Source: Lolium rigidum
Taxonomy: Eukaryota; Streptophyta; Magnoliopsida; Poales; Poaceae
Length of the DNA stretch: 64,000 bases
NCBI RefSeq assembly: GCF_022539505.1
Contig: NC_061511.1
Coordinates: 36,156,620 to 36,220,619, forward strand
Direction: 5' to 3'
Shown here: one piece after another, positions 45,581 through 57,169 of the stretch
Numbering within the stretch: position 1 is the first letter of the stretch
How the letters are laid out: each line of letters opens with the position of its first letter
Made by a program: the position numbers and the translations under genes
The notes under the pieces: generated by a model
Told to the model about the DNA's origin: nothing
Database searches by the model: none
The model's input: only the letters and a program-made list of their open reading frames with translations

Positions 45581-47886
45581 ATGCTACATGTAGTAATTCT
45601 AAAATGTCTTGGATAATTTGATACTTGGAAATTGTTGTGCTCATGTTTAAGCTCTTGCATCATATACTTTGCACCCATTAATGAAGAAATACTTAGAGCT
45701 TGCTAATTTGGTTTGCATATTTGGTTTCTCTAGAGTCTAGATAACATCTAGTATTGAGTTTTGAACAACAAGGAAGACGGTATGGAGTCTTATAATGTTT
45801 ACCATATGTCTTTTATGTGAGTTTTTGTCTGTACCGTTCATCCTTGTGTTTGTTTCAAATAACCTTGCTAGCCTAAACCTTGTATCGAGAGGGAATACTT
45901 CTCATGCATCCAAAATCCTTGAGCCAACCACTATGCCATTTGTGTCCACCATACCTACCTACTACATGGTATTTATCCGCCATTCCAAAGTAAATTGCTT
46001 GAGTGCTACCTTTAAAATTCCATCATTCACCTTTGCAATATATAGCTCATGGGACAAATAGCTTAAAAACTATTGTAGTATTGAATATGTACTTATGCAC
46101 TTTATCTCTTATTAAGTTGCTTGTTGAGCGATAACCATGTTTACGGGGACGCCATCAACTATTCTTTGTTGGATATCATGTGAGTTGCTATGCATGTCCG
46201 TCTTGTCCGAAGCAAGAGAGATCTACCACCTTCATGGTTGGAGCATGCATGTTGTTAGAGAAGAACTTTGGGCCGCTAACTAAAGCCATGATTCATGGTG
46301 GAAGTTTCGAGTTTGGACATATATCCTCAATCTCATATGAGAATAATAATTGTTGCCACATGCTTATGCATTAAAGAGGAGTCCATTATCTGTTGTCCAT
46401 GTTGTCCCGGTATGGATGTCTAAGTTGAGAATAATCAAAAGCGAGAAATCCAAAATGCGAGCTTTCTCCTTAGACCTTTGTACGGGCGGCATGGAGGTAC
46501 CCCATTGTGACACTTGGTCAAAACATGTGCATTGCAAAGATCCGGTAGTCCAAGTTAATTAGGACAAGGTGCGGGCACTATTAGTATACTATGCATGAGA
46601 CTTGCAACTTGTAAGATATAACTTTCATAACTCATATGCTTTATTACTACCGTTGACAAAATTGTTTCATGTTTTCAAAATAAAAGCTCTAGCACAAATA
46701 TAGCAATCGATGCTTTCCTCTTTGAAGGACCATTCTCTTTACTTTTATGTTGAGTCAGTTCACCTATTTCTCTCCACCTCAAGAAGCAAACACTTGTGTG
46801 AACCGTGCATTGATTCCTACATACTTGCATATTGTACTTGTTATATTACTCTATGTTGACAAATATCCATAAGATATACATGTTACAAGTTGAAAGCAAC
46901 CGCTGAAACTTAATCTTCCTTTGTGTTGCTTCAATACCTTTACTTTGATTTATTGCTTTATGAGTTAACTCTTATGCAAGACTTATTAATACTTGTCTTG
47001 AAGTACTATTCATGAAAAGTCTTTGCTACATGATTCACTTGTTTACTCATGTCATCACCATTGTTATGATCGCTGCATCCACTACATATGTTTACAAATA
47101 GTATGATCAAGGTTATGATGGCATATCACTTCAGAAATTATCTTTGTTATCGTTTTACTCGCTCGGGACGAGCAGAACTAAGCTTGGGGATGCTTGATAC
47201 GTCTCCGACGTATCGATAATTTCTTATGTTCTATGCCATATTATTGATGATACCTACATGTTTTATGCACACTTTAGGTCATATTCGTGCATTTTCTGGA
47301 ACTAACCTATTAACAAGATGCCGAAGTGCCAGTTCCTGTTTTCTGCTGTTTTTGGTTTCAGAAATCCTAGTAACGAAATATTCTCGGAATTGGACGAAAC
47401 GAAGACCTAGGGCCCTGTTTTTCCACGGAGCTTCCAGAAGACCGAAGAACACACGAAGTGGGGCCACGAGGTGGCCAGACTATAGGGCGGCGCGGCCCAA
47501 GCCCTGGCCGCGCCGACCTATAGTGTGGGCCCCTCGTGACGCCCCTTGACCTGCCCTTCCGCCTACTTAAAGCCTCCGTCGCGAAACCCACGATGCGAAA
47601 AACCACGATACGGAAAACCTTACCGAGACGCCGTCGCCGCCGATCCCATCTCGGGGATTCACGGAGATCTCCTCCGGCACCCCGCCGGAGAGGGGATTCA
47701 TCTCCCGGAGGACTCTACACCGCCATGGTCGCCTCCGGAGTGATGAGTGAGTAGTTCACCCTCGGACTATGGGTCCATAGCGTAGCTAGATGGTTGTCTT
47801 CTCCTCATTGTGCTTCATTGTTGGATCTTGTGAGCTGCCTAACATGATCAAGATCATCTATCTGTAATTCTATATGTTGTGTTTGT
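45581..47886 (+). mobile_element. A1-derived segment fused into element B
   Basis: 45581-47194 matches the 3' half of the A internal region (compare 23336-24738 and 59027-60622). 47195-47886 matches the first 690 bp of the A1 LTR (compare 18440-19133 on the minus strand), stopping at TATATGTTGTGTTTGT. The next bases are B gag. The left join falls exactly at the end of B's LTR. The polypurine-like AAGCTTGGGGATGCT precedes 47195. B has therefore lost its primer site, leader and gag start. Confidence 0.8.
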
Positions 47887-48786
47887 ATGAATTATGCGGG
47901 TTATTCAAATGTGCAGGTATTGCTATGGATGAAGTGAGGAAGAAATTATTCTCTTTATCGCTGTCCGGTAAGGCGGCGCATTGGTATAAATTACTGGATA
48001 ATGGGGATTCTCTTGAATGGAATGATATTGTGCCCCGGTTTTATTCTAAGTTCTATCCTCCAAGTGAAATTCATAAGGATCGGAATCGCATATATAATTT
48101 TTGGCCTCATGATGGAGAGAGTATTGCCCAAGCGTGGGGGAGATTGAAGTCTTTAATGCTCAAATGCCCCATTCATGAGCTTCCTGGTAATGTTATTATT
48201 GATAATTTCTATGCAAGACTTTCTTTTCAAGACAAGACCTTGCTGGATACTTCTTGTTACGGATCATTTACACGCAACAAAGAAGAGTTTAAAAGGGACC
48301 TTCTAGATCGAATCCAAGAAAATACTTGAAGGTTGGGAGAACGACAAGGATAGAGAATCGGGTATAATTTATGATTATAAATGCATTGAAGCTTTTATGG
48401 ATACTGATTTATTTCGTAATATGAGTGCTACATATGGTCTTGATTCCCAAGTTGCTGCAAACCTTTATAAAGCTTTTGCCTCTCATTATGAATTGCCTAA
48501 GAAGAATTTTGATAAGTATCATGAACCATACAAAGATAAAATTGACTCATCTATTAATAAGTGTGTTGTTATTGAAACTGCTGATCGTGTCATTCCTGAA
48601 GCTTATATTGAAAAAACTCCTTTCCCTGCTAAAATGAAGGAGTACTCTGTTATAAATAGTGCGGTTCATAAAAGTGAAAAGAAACCTGTAGAACCTGAAG
48701 AACAAATAAAAGTTGAACCTGTTGTTGCAATAGTTAAAGATCTTGTGACTGAAAATGTGGAGGATGGTCATATTATTTTACTGTGA
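47887..48786 (+). pseudogene. gag: Element B gag, 5' truncated and frameshifted
   Basis: The first piece (to 48329) contains the gag capsid motif KLFSLSLSGKAAHWYKLL...FYSKFYPPSEIHK, typical of Athila-lineage Gag. A one-base shift near 48325 leads to 48397-48786, a Lys/Glu-rich region linking gag to protease. The N-terminal part is missing because of the upstream fusion. It cannot give a normal Gag. Confidence 0.8.
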
Positions 48787-50612
48787 AGATGCTTCTAATA
48801 TTGTTTCACATCCTAATAAACCCAAACAAGCTAGTGTTCCTATGATGTCTGTTAAAATTGGTGATCATTGCTATTATGGATTATGTGATATTGGTGCAAG
48901 TGTTAGTGCTATTCCGTATGAGCTTTACACGGAGATTATGCACGAAATTGATTCTTGTGAACTTGAAGATATTGATGTGGTCATTCAGCTGGCTAATAGA
49001 GAAACTATTTCACCAATTGGTATTGTTCGAGATGTGGAAGTCTTATGCGGTAAGATTAAATATCCTGCTGACTTTTTGGTACTTGGTTCTGCTGCTAGTG
49101 ATTATTGTCCTATTATTTTTGGTAGACCTTTTCTAAATACTTGTGGAGCTATTATAGATTGCAAGAAAGAGAAAATTTTGACTAAATTTGCTGGTGAATC
49201 TTATGAGTTTAACTTCTCTAAATTTACTAAAACTCCTTATAAAGCTGATTTGCCTAGTAATGATTTTAAAATGGAGCAATGTGCATCTATTGTTCTTGTT
49301 CCTAACAATCCTTTGCAGCAACATTTGGAGGATAGCGAGAGTGAAATTTTTAGGAAAGAAAGAGATGAACTTGAGGAAATTTTTCTTCGCCAACCTATTC
49401 TCAAGCATGATTTACCGGTGGAAGATTTGGGTACAACACCGCCACCAAAGGAAGATCCTGTTTTTGATTTAAAGCCTTTACCCGATAATCTTAAATATGC
49501 TCATATTGATGATAAGAAAATATATCCTGTTATTATTAGTTCTAAGCTTTCAGAGTTTGAAGAAGAAAGGTTATTGGGAATATTGAAGAAACACCGAGGA
49601 GCTATTGGCTACACTCTTGATGATTTGAAGGGGATTTCTCCATCTATTTGCCAACATGCTATTAATATGGAAGATGATGCAAAGCCTGTTGTTGAACCTC
49701 GGCGTCGTCTAATTCCGAAGATGAAGGAAGTGGTAAGGAATGAGGTATTACGACTTCTTGAAGCTGGTATTATATATCCTATTGCTGATAGTAGATGGGT
49801 TAGTCCTGTGCTCTGCGTTCCCAAGAAAGGAGGTATGACTGTTGTGCCTAATGATAATGATGAGCTCATTCCTCAAAGAGTAGTTGTAGGGTATAGAATG
49901 TGCATTGATTTTCGAAAAGTTAATAAAGTTACTAAGAAAGATCATTACCCTTTACCATTTATTGATCAAATGCTAGAAAGATTGTCTAAAAATACTCATT
50001 TTTGCTTTCTTGATGGATATTCTGGGTTTTCACAAATTGCTCTGTTAAAGCTAAAGATCAAGAGAAAACCACCTTTACTTGTCCCTATGGAACTTATGCT
50101 TATAGGCGTATGCCTTTTGGTTTATGTAATGCTCCTGCTACCTTTCAAAGATGCATGTCTGCTATTTTTCATGGTTTTTGTGAAAGTATTGTAGAGGTAT
50201 TCATGGATGATTTTTCCGTTTATGGGAATTCTTTTGATAGTTGCTTGCGAAACCTTGATAAAGTTTTGCGAGAGATGTGAAGAGACTAACCTTGTTCTTA
50301 ATTGGGAGAAATGCCACTTTATGGTTAATGAAGGAATTGTATTGGGACATAAAATTTCTGAGAGAGGTATTGAAGTTGATAGAGCTAAAGTTGAAGCAAT
50401 TGAGAAGATGCCCTATCCGAGGGATGTTAAAGGTATCCGTAGTGTTCTTGGTCATGCTTGGGTTTTATAGGAGATTTATTAAAGATTTCTCCAAGATTTC
50501 AAAGACTCTTACTAATCTTCTTCAAAAAGATGTACCATTTGTTTTGGATGGTGATTGTAAGGAAGCTTTTGAAACTCTTAAGAAAGCCTTAACAAGCTGC
50601 TCCTATAGTTGA
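48755..50612 (+). pseudogene. pol: Element B protease and reverse transcriptase, frameshifted
   Basis: The 479-codon frame 48755-50194 holds the protease active site GLCDIGASVSAIPYELY (Ile replaces Thr/Ser of the usual DTG/DSG; Athila-type enzymes often vary here). RT follows, with GIIYPIADSRWVSPVLCVPKKGG, RMCIDFRKVNKVTKKDHYPL and FLDGYSGFSQIA. A dinucleotide insertion at about 50041-50046 shifts the frame before the catalytic block. FMDD is encoded at about 50202-50213 in another frame, then RT thumb and connection (HKISERGIEVDRAKVEAIE) with further shifts at about 50270 and 50460. The encoded enzyme is inactive. Confidence 0.85.
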
Positions 50613-52431
50613 ACCCCCGATTGGAATTTACCATTTGAAATTATGTGTGATGCTAGTGATTTTGCTTGTAGGCGCTGTTCTTGGACAGCGAGTAGATAAA
50701 AAACTGAATGTTATTCATTATGCTAGTAAAACTCTTGATGCTAGCTCAAAGAAATTATGCTACAACTGAAAAGGAATTGTTGGCTGTAGTCTTTGCTTGT
50801 GATAAATTCAGATCTTATATTGTTGATTCAAAAGTTACTATTCATACTGATCATGCTGCAATTAGATACCTTATGACAAAGAAAGATGCTAAGCCGAGGC
50901 TTATTAGATGGGTACTTCTGTTGCAAGAATTTGATTTACATATTGTAGATAGGAAAGGTGCTGATAATCCTGTTGCTGATAATTTGTCTAGATTGGAAAA
51001 TATTGCTTATGATCCTGTTCCTGTTAATGATAGTTTTCCAAATGAACAATTGGCTGTAATAAAGGTGAGCTCGCGAGACAGGTCCTTGGTATGCTTGATT
51101 ATGCTAACTTTATTGTTTCCAAGTACTTGCCTCCAACCTTTTCAGCTCAACAAAGGAGGAAATTCTTTTATGATTTGAGGCATTATTTCTGGGATGACCC
51201 ACACTTATATAAAGAAGGAGTGGATGGTATTATGCGAAGATGTGTTCCCGAATATGAACAACAAGAGATATTGAGTAAATGTCATGGCGAGTGCTTATGG
51301 AGGACATCACGCCGGAGATAGAACCGCGCAAAAGGTTCTACAATCAGGTTTTTATTGGCCAACTCTCTTCAAAGATGCAAGGAAGTTTATTTTATCTTGT
51401 GATGAATGTCAAAGGGTTGGTAATATCTCCAGACGCAATGAAATGCCAATGAATTATACTCTTGTTATTGAACCGTTTGATTGTTGGGGATTTGACTTCA
51501 TGGGACCTTTTCCGTCTTCAGAAGGTAACACTCATATACTTGTTGCTGTTGATTATGTTACTAAATGGGTGGAAGCTATACCTACAAAAAGTGCTTGATG
51601 GTGAGACCTCTTTAAGAATGCTTTTAGATATTATTTTTCCTAGATTTGGAGTTCCTAGATATATTATGACTGATGGAGGTTCTCATTTTAATCATGGAGG
51701 TTTTAGAAAGACTCTTGCTAGGTATGGTATTAATCATAGAATTGCTTCTGCTTATCACCCTCAAAGTAGTGGTCAAGTAGAATTATCAAATAGGGAAATT
51801 AAATCTATTTTGGGAAAGACTGTTAATAAATCTAGAAAGAATTGGGCTAGTAAATTGAAAGACGCACTATGGGCTTATAGAACTGCTTATAAAAACCCCA
51901 TGGGAATGTCACCTTATAAAATGGTTTACGGAAAAGCTTGTCATTTACCTTTAGAGCTAGAACACAAAGCTTATAGGGTCTGTTAGAGAATTAAATAAAG
52001 ATCCTAAACTTGCCGGTGATAAGAGGTTGCTACAATTAAGTTCTCTAGATGAATGGAGAAGTGAAGCTTATGAAAATGCTAAACTCTTTAAAGAAAAAGT
52101 TAAAAAATGGCATGATAGGAGGATCATCAAAAGAGAGTTTAATATTGGGGATAAAGTCCTATTGTATCGGTCTCGTCTCGGATTCTTTGCGGGGAAATTA
52201 CTCTCGAAATGGGAAGGACCATATGTTGTCGAGGAGGTGTATCGCTCAGGAGCAATCAAGATTAGCTCTCTCCAAGGCAATGCTACGCAAGTGGTGAATG
52301 GACAAAGACTCAAGCATTATATCTCGGGTGATTCCTATAATGTTGATGTTGATATTATTCAAGTGGAAACACCGGAAGCTTTCATCAAAGGGCAAATTGA
52401 CGAGTCCGCGAACTCGACTTTGAATAGGTAA
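50613..52431 (+). pseudogene. pol: Element B RNase H and integrase, frameshifted
   Basis: RNase H words [20 protein letters not shown] and TDHAAIRYL at 50755-50880, and [12 protein letters not shown] near 51000. The integrase zinc domain follows (HH at about 51306-51311, CDECQR at about 51400). The catalytic core has Asp in [12 protein letters not shown], Asp in MTDGGSHF and Glu in the [11 protein letters not shown] region. The C-terminal domain is at 52027-52431 (VLLYRSRLGFFAGKLLSKWE). Frame changes at about 51085, 51285, 51590 and 51980 split it into five pieces, several of them single-base insertions within short runs. Confidence 0.85.
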
Positions 52432-52662
52432 CGATGCTGGTAATGAAAAGTTCGCGATTTACTTTCCGAACATTATTTTTGCTGTTTTTGGAAAATAAGA
52501 AAAATTACGAGTTCGAAACGGAGTGGAAAAGACGCACGAGGGCGAAACCACGGGCCGGCGCGGCCTGGCACGGGCCCGCGCCGCCCCGTGGTCCGGCCGC
52601 CCCGTCGCCCCTTTCCGACTACGGTTCGATCTGGTACTTTCCGTTTGTCGAGAAAAATTTTG

Positions 52663-52670
52663 CTATATAA
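52663..52670 (+). promoter_or_regulatory. TATA box upstream of the post-pol ORF of B
   Basis: GCTATATAATCC lies 93 bases before the ATG at 52763 and downstream of a GC-rich block (52540-52610). The spacing suits a start near 52695-52700 and a leader of about 65 bases. Function is inferred from sequence only. Confidence 0.5.
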
Positions 52671-52762
52671 TCCCCGGACCCCTGGAGGTCCGTATATCGT
52701 TTTCTCGACGTGTTTTGTTTCGAGTTGTTTCTGCCGGGATTTGCTTCGGATCTAGAGCCACC

Positions 52763-53266
52763 ATGTCTTCGTCGGAAGCCCCGAAGGACAACTCAAGCAA
52801 GGATGTTGGCAACTTGTACATGGAGGAGCTGAAGATGCACCCAAGGGAGTTGCTGCTCGTTGAAGGAGAAGCTGCGGGTCAAGGATGTCCGAGGGTCCTA
52901 AAGGAGAAGGAAGCTTGGAAGACGGGATGGAGAAGCTAGAACAAGAGGTTTTCAAGTACAAGAAGATGGCTGAGCGTGAGGTGGATATCTTCCACAGGAT
53001 TGTGTCACGAACTCATTGCTTGAACATGAGAAGGAAGCGGGAAGCTTTGGAGCGACATCCTCTCACTTCACGACACCACCAACAAGCTCCAAGCACAACT
53101 CTATGACGTTCAGAATCAAAACTGTGAGTATGAAAACAGGTTTAACTACATAAGTCGTGCTGCCAGTTTCAGGATTCCCGAGACCAAGGTGTCGTTTCTT
53201 GATGGAGAGCCTCTTCCTTGGAAGTCTGATGACGGGAATTCATCACCACCATCTCCTCAGGAGTAA
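52763..53266 (+). pseudogene. Post-pol accessory ORF of element B, frameshifted
   Basis: ATG in the context GAGCCACCATGT opens MSSSEAPKDNSSKDVGNLYM in one frame. The sequence continues in a second frame from about 52890 (MEKLEQEVFKYKKMAEREVD, coiled-coil-like) and a third near 53130, ending at TAA 53264. Athila-type elements carry an extra ORF after pol, sometimes called env-like. Here I see neither a signal peptide nor a membrane segment, and a helical, charged middle part suggests a soluble protein. Two frameshifts break this copy. It has its own TATA-like sequence upstream. Confidence 0.5.
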
Positions 53267-55046
53267 TTCATCATCGGTATTGGCATCCCCTTGGTTTGTT
53301 CCAAGCTTGGGGGAGTGCCGCGGTATCACATTATCACTACCTTTTACTTTTATTGTCAAGTAGTGTCATATCATGAATAGGGAAGTTATAGTATAAGATG
53401 GGTTGCGTTTGGAAGTATCTCTCCTTTAGTTGTCTATGTATCCCTTGGTGTGATTTATCGATACGGAATATTAATGAGAAGTCTTATCATTTACATATTG
53501 CACATCTTATTTTAGTTTGCACTTCTCTATATGATTCATCTTGATTGTTAGTATTGGTATCACTTTGGGAGCATTGAATAAATCTATTTGGTTTTGGCAA
53601 ACTTAGCATTGGTCAATAGCAACAACACTTTGAGGTTTAAATAGAAAAGAGAAATACATGTAGATGTTTCATTGTCTTTCTTGTTAGCTCATAGCTTATT
53701 ATTCTGAAGTTAAGATTGTTTGTGCTTACAAGGAAGATGCATGATTGTTTCTATAACATGTATATTTGTTTGTTTCCCTCGACTCTTATGCTTGCTAATT
53801 AACCTTGCTAGCCAAAGACTTGTACTGAGAAGGAATACTTCTCGTGCATCCAAACCTTCAACCAAACCTATGTCATTTGTGTCCACCATACCTACCTATT
53901 ACATGGTATTTTCTGCCATTCCAAGTAAATACTTCATGTGCTACCTTTAAACAATTCAAAACTTAGTATCTCTTATTTGTGTCAATGTTTCATAGCTCAT
54001 GAGGAAGTATGTGGTGTTTTATCTTTCAATCTTGTTGGGCAACTTCCACCAATGGACTAGTGGCTTCATCCGCTTATCCAATAATTTTGCAAAAAGAGCT
54101 GGCAATGGGATTCCCAGTCCCAAATTAATTAAACTAAATAGACACTCCTCCATGGTATGTGATTGATGGACGGCACCCGAAGTATTCGGTTAGCCATGGC
54201 TTGTGTAAGCAAAGGTTGGGGGGAGTGTCATCATCATCATAAAACTAAAATAAAAAGGCGCTCCTTCATGGTATGAGATTGTTGGCAGGCACCCGAGGAT
54301 TCGGTTAGCCATGGTTTGTGAAAGAAAGGTTGGAAGGAGTGCCACACAAAATGAAAATATTATGGGAGCCGCTCTTAGGAGGTTGTTCGGCAAGGGGGTT
54401 AGAGTACCCGCTACCAAGTCGTTGACAACAACAAACACCTCTCAAAACTTTACTTTTATTCTCTTTATATGATTTCAAAACTGAAAGAGCTCTAGCACAT
54501 GATTTAATCCCTGCTTCCCTCTGCGAAGGGCCTGTCTTTTACTTTATGTTGAGTCAGTAAACCTATTTCCCTCCATCTCAAGCAAGCATTTGAGTAGTTG
54601 TGATCAAACCATTATATTGTGATTTGCTTCATCATGTCTTTTATTCTTCCTTGTTTAGTACAAGTTTTATCTGAATGAATATAGCTTTGCAAGTTATCAA
54701 TGATCATGAGAGGACCATTATGATTGAGTATGCAAGTTGTGCCTTATAAACTTTAGTATGAGAGCGCTGCTCAATGAGATAAATATAATCTGTTAATTGT
54801 TCTCTGACCAAGAACGAAGTTTGCCATCACCAATGATGATTTCTTATGCACCTTTACTTGTGATTACCTTATACTTGTTTCAATATGAGTTATATGAAGA
54901 AGTTGTTTACTATAATGTCTTGTGTGAATGAATATGATGCTTCTTGTCCGTATTTTATTTATCGACTCTTCACTCCATAAACATGTGGTCATGTCTATCG
55001 AGTTCAGTTTCGCTTGGGGACAAGCGAAGTCTAAGCTTGGGGGAGT
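53267..55046 (+). other. Element B 3' non-coding region
   Basis: About 1.8 kb without conserved coding. AAGCTTGGGGGAG at 53303-53315 duplicates the core of the real polypurine tract at 55033-55046. An imperfect repeat of about 120 bp around TCGGTTAGCCATGG lies at 54170-54330. Confidence 0.6.
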
Positions 55047-56563
55047 TGATACGTCCAATTTGCATCACTATTTTATATCATAATTTGCTGTTATTCATTG
55101 ATATATTTCATATTGGGACACAATACTTATGTTATTTCATCTATTTTGCATGTTTCATCATTATTGGAGGATCAAGCACCGGAGCCAGGATTCTGCTGGA
55201 AAAAGCACCGTCAGAAAGCAATATTTCGGAAGATCACCTGTGGAAGAAAATTATACCAAAAATCCTATTTTTCAAGATGACGAAGGAAGCCAGAAGGAGG
55301 AGCCAGGAGGAGCCAGGGTGGGCCCACACCCTAGGGCGGCGCGGCCCAAGCCCCGGCCGCGCCGCCACGTGGTGTGGAGGGCCCACGACCCCTTTCGCCT
55401 CCTTTTCTTCGCGAAATCCTTCGTCCCGAAAACCTAAGCCGGAAGGGGTACCTCGCGAAGAGTTACGGCCGCCTCGCGCGGGCGGAGAACACCGGAGAGA
55501 AAAGAGCTCTCCGGCGGGCGAGGAATCCGCGGGGAAATTCCCTCCGGGAGGGGAAATCGACGCCATCGTCACCGTCATCGAGCTGGACATCATCTCCATC
55601 ACCATCATCATCATCTCCACCATCATCACCGCCATCTCCTCCGCAGCACCTCGTCACCGCCGTAGCAATTTGGGTTTGATCTTGATTGTTTGATAGGGGA
55701 AACTCTCCCGGTATCTATTCATACTTGTTGTTGATGCTATTGAGTGAAACCATTGAACCAAGTTCATGTTCAGATTGTTATTCATCATCATATCACCTCT
55801 GATCATGTTCCATATGATGTCTCATGAGTAGTTCGTTTAGTTCTTGAGGACATGGGTGAAGTCTAAATGTTAGTAGTGAACTATGGTTGAGTAATATTCA
55901 ATGGTGTGATATTTAAGTTGTGGTGTTATTCTTCTAGTGGTGTCATGTGAACGTCGACTACATGACACTTCACCATTTATGGGCCTAGGGGAATGCATCT
56001 TGTATTCGTTTGCTAATTGCGGGGTTGCCGGAGTGACGAGAAACCTAAACCCCCGTTGGTATATCGATGCGGGGAGGGATCGCGGGATCTCGAGTTTAAG
56101 AGCTGTGGTTAGATTTATTCTTAATTACTTTCTTGTAGTTGCGGATGCTTGCAAGGGGTATAATCACAAGTATGTATTAGTCCTAGGAAGGGCGGTACGT
56201 TAGCATAGGTTCACCCACACAACACTTATCACAACAATGAAGATTAATTAGCCGTATGTAGCGAAAGCACTAGACTAAAATCCCATGTGTCCTCGAGAAC
56301 GTTTGGTCATTATAAGTAAACAAACCGGCTTGTCCTTTGTGCTAAAAAGGATTGGGCCACTCGCTGCAATTGTCACTCTCGCACTTTACATACTCGTACT
56401 TTATTCAACTCGTTACATCAAAACCCCCGAATACTTGTACTGTGAGCATTTACAGTGAATCCTTCATCGAAACTGCTTGTCAACACCTTCTGCTCCTCGT
56501 TGGGATCGACATTCTTACTTATCGAAGATACTACGATACACCCCCTATACTTGTGGGTCATCA
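55047..56563 (+). mobile_element. Element B 3' LTR
   Basis: 1517 bp, preceded by the polypurine tract and followed by CTGTG. Differences from the 5' LTR are scattered substitutions and small indels, mostly in the GC-rich part at 55290-55560. Confidence 0.9.
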
Positions 56564-57169
56564 CTGTGTTAGTACTTGGTTTAGTTGTGTTGATCTGTCA
56601 TGCACTCTAAGGTTATTTAAATATGAACATTGAATATTGTGGAGCTTGTTAACTCCGGCATTGAGGGTTCGTGTAATCCTACGCAATTAGTGGTGTTCAT
56701 CATCCAACAAGAGAGTGTAGAGTATGCATTTATCTATTTTGTTATGTGATCAAAGTTGAGAGTGTCCACTAGTGAAAGTCTAATCCCTAGGCCTTGTTCC
56801 TAAATATCGCTATCGCTTTGCTTGTTTCTTGTTTCTTGCGTTACTACTGCTGCGTTACTACTGCTTGTTTACTGTCCTGGGCAAAGCACTTTTCTAATGC
56901 CGTTGCCACTGCTCATACTTATTTGTACCACCTGTATTTCACTATCTCTTCGCCGAACTAGTGCACCTATTAGGTGTGTTGGGGACACAAGAGACTTCTT
57001 GCTTTGTGGTTGCAGGGTTGCATGAGAGGGATATCTTTGACCTCTTCCTCCCCGAGTTTGATAAAGCTTGGGTGATCCACTTAAGGGAAACTTGCTTGCT
57101 GTTCTACAAACCTCTCGCTCTTGGAGGCCCAACACTTGTCTACAAGAATAGAAGCACCCGTAGACATCA

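Larger units (their letters stand above)
44068..56563 (+). mobile_element. Element B: Athila-type Gypsy, target duplication CTGTG
   Basis: 5' LTR 44068-45580 (1513 bp) and 3' LTR 55047-56563 (1517 bp), both TGATACGTCCAATTTG...GGGTCATCA. CTGTG is at 44063-44067 and 56564-56568. The uninterrupted target, GCATGCTGTGTTAGTAC, is seen in LTR1 at about 20872. The polypurine tract AAGCTTGGGGGAGT is at 55033-55046. Gag-pol in plus sense is broken by frameshifts. The 5' leader and start of gag are replaced by A1-derived sequence. LTR identity is roughly 98%. Confidence 0.9.
40775..57169 (+). mobile_element. A2 LTR2 (split by E and B)
   Basis: Made of 40775-41243, 43628-44067 and 56569-57169, 1510 bp after removing E, B and one copy of each target duplication. 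It starts TGATACGTCTCC and ends GTAGACATCA. Internal region 1 lies before it and a primer site after it, so a single LTR is shared by two internal regions. Confidence 0.85.
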
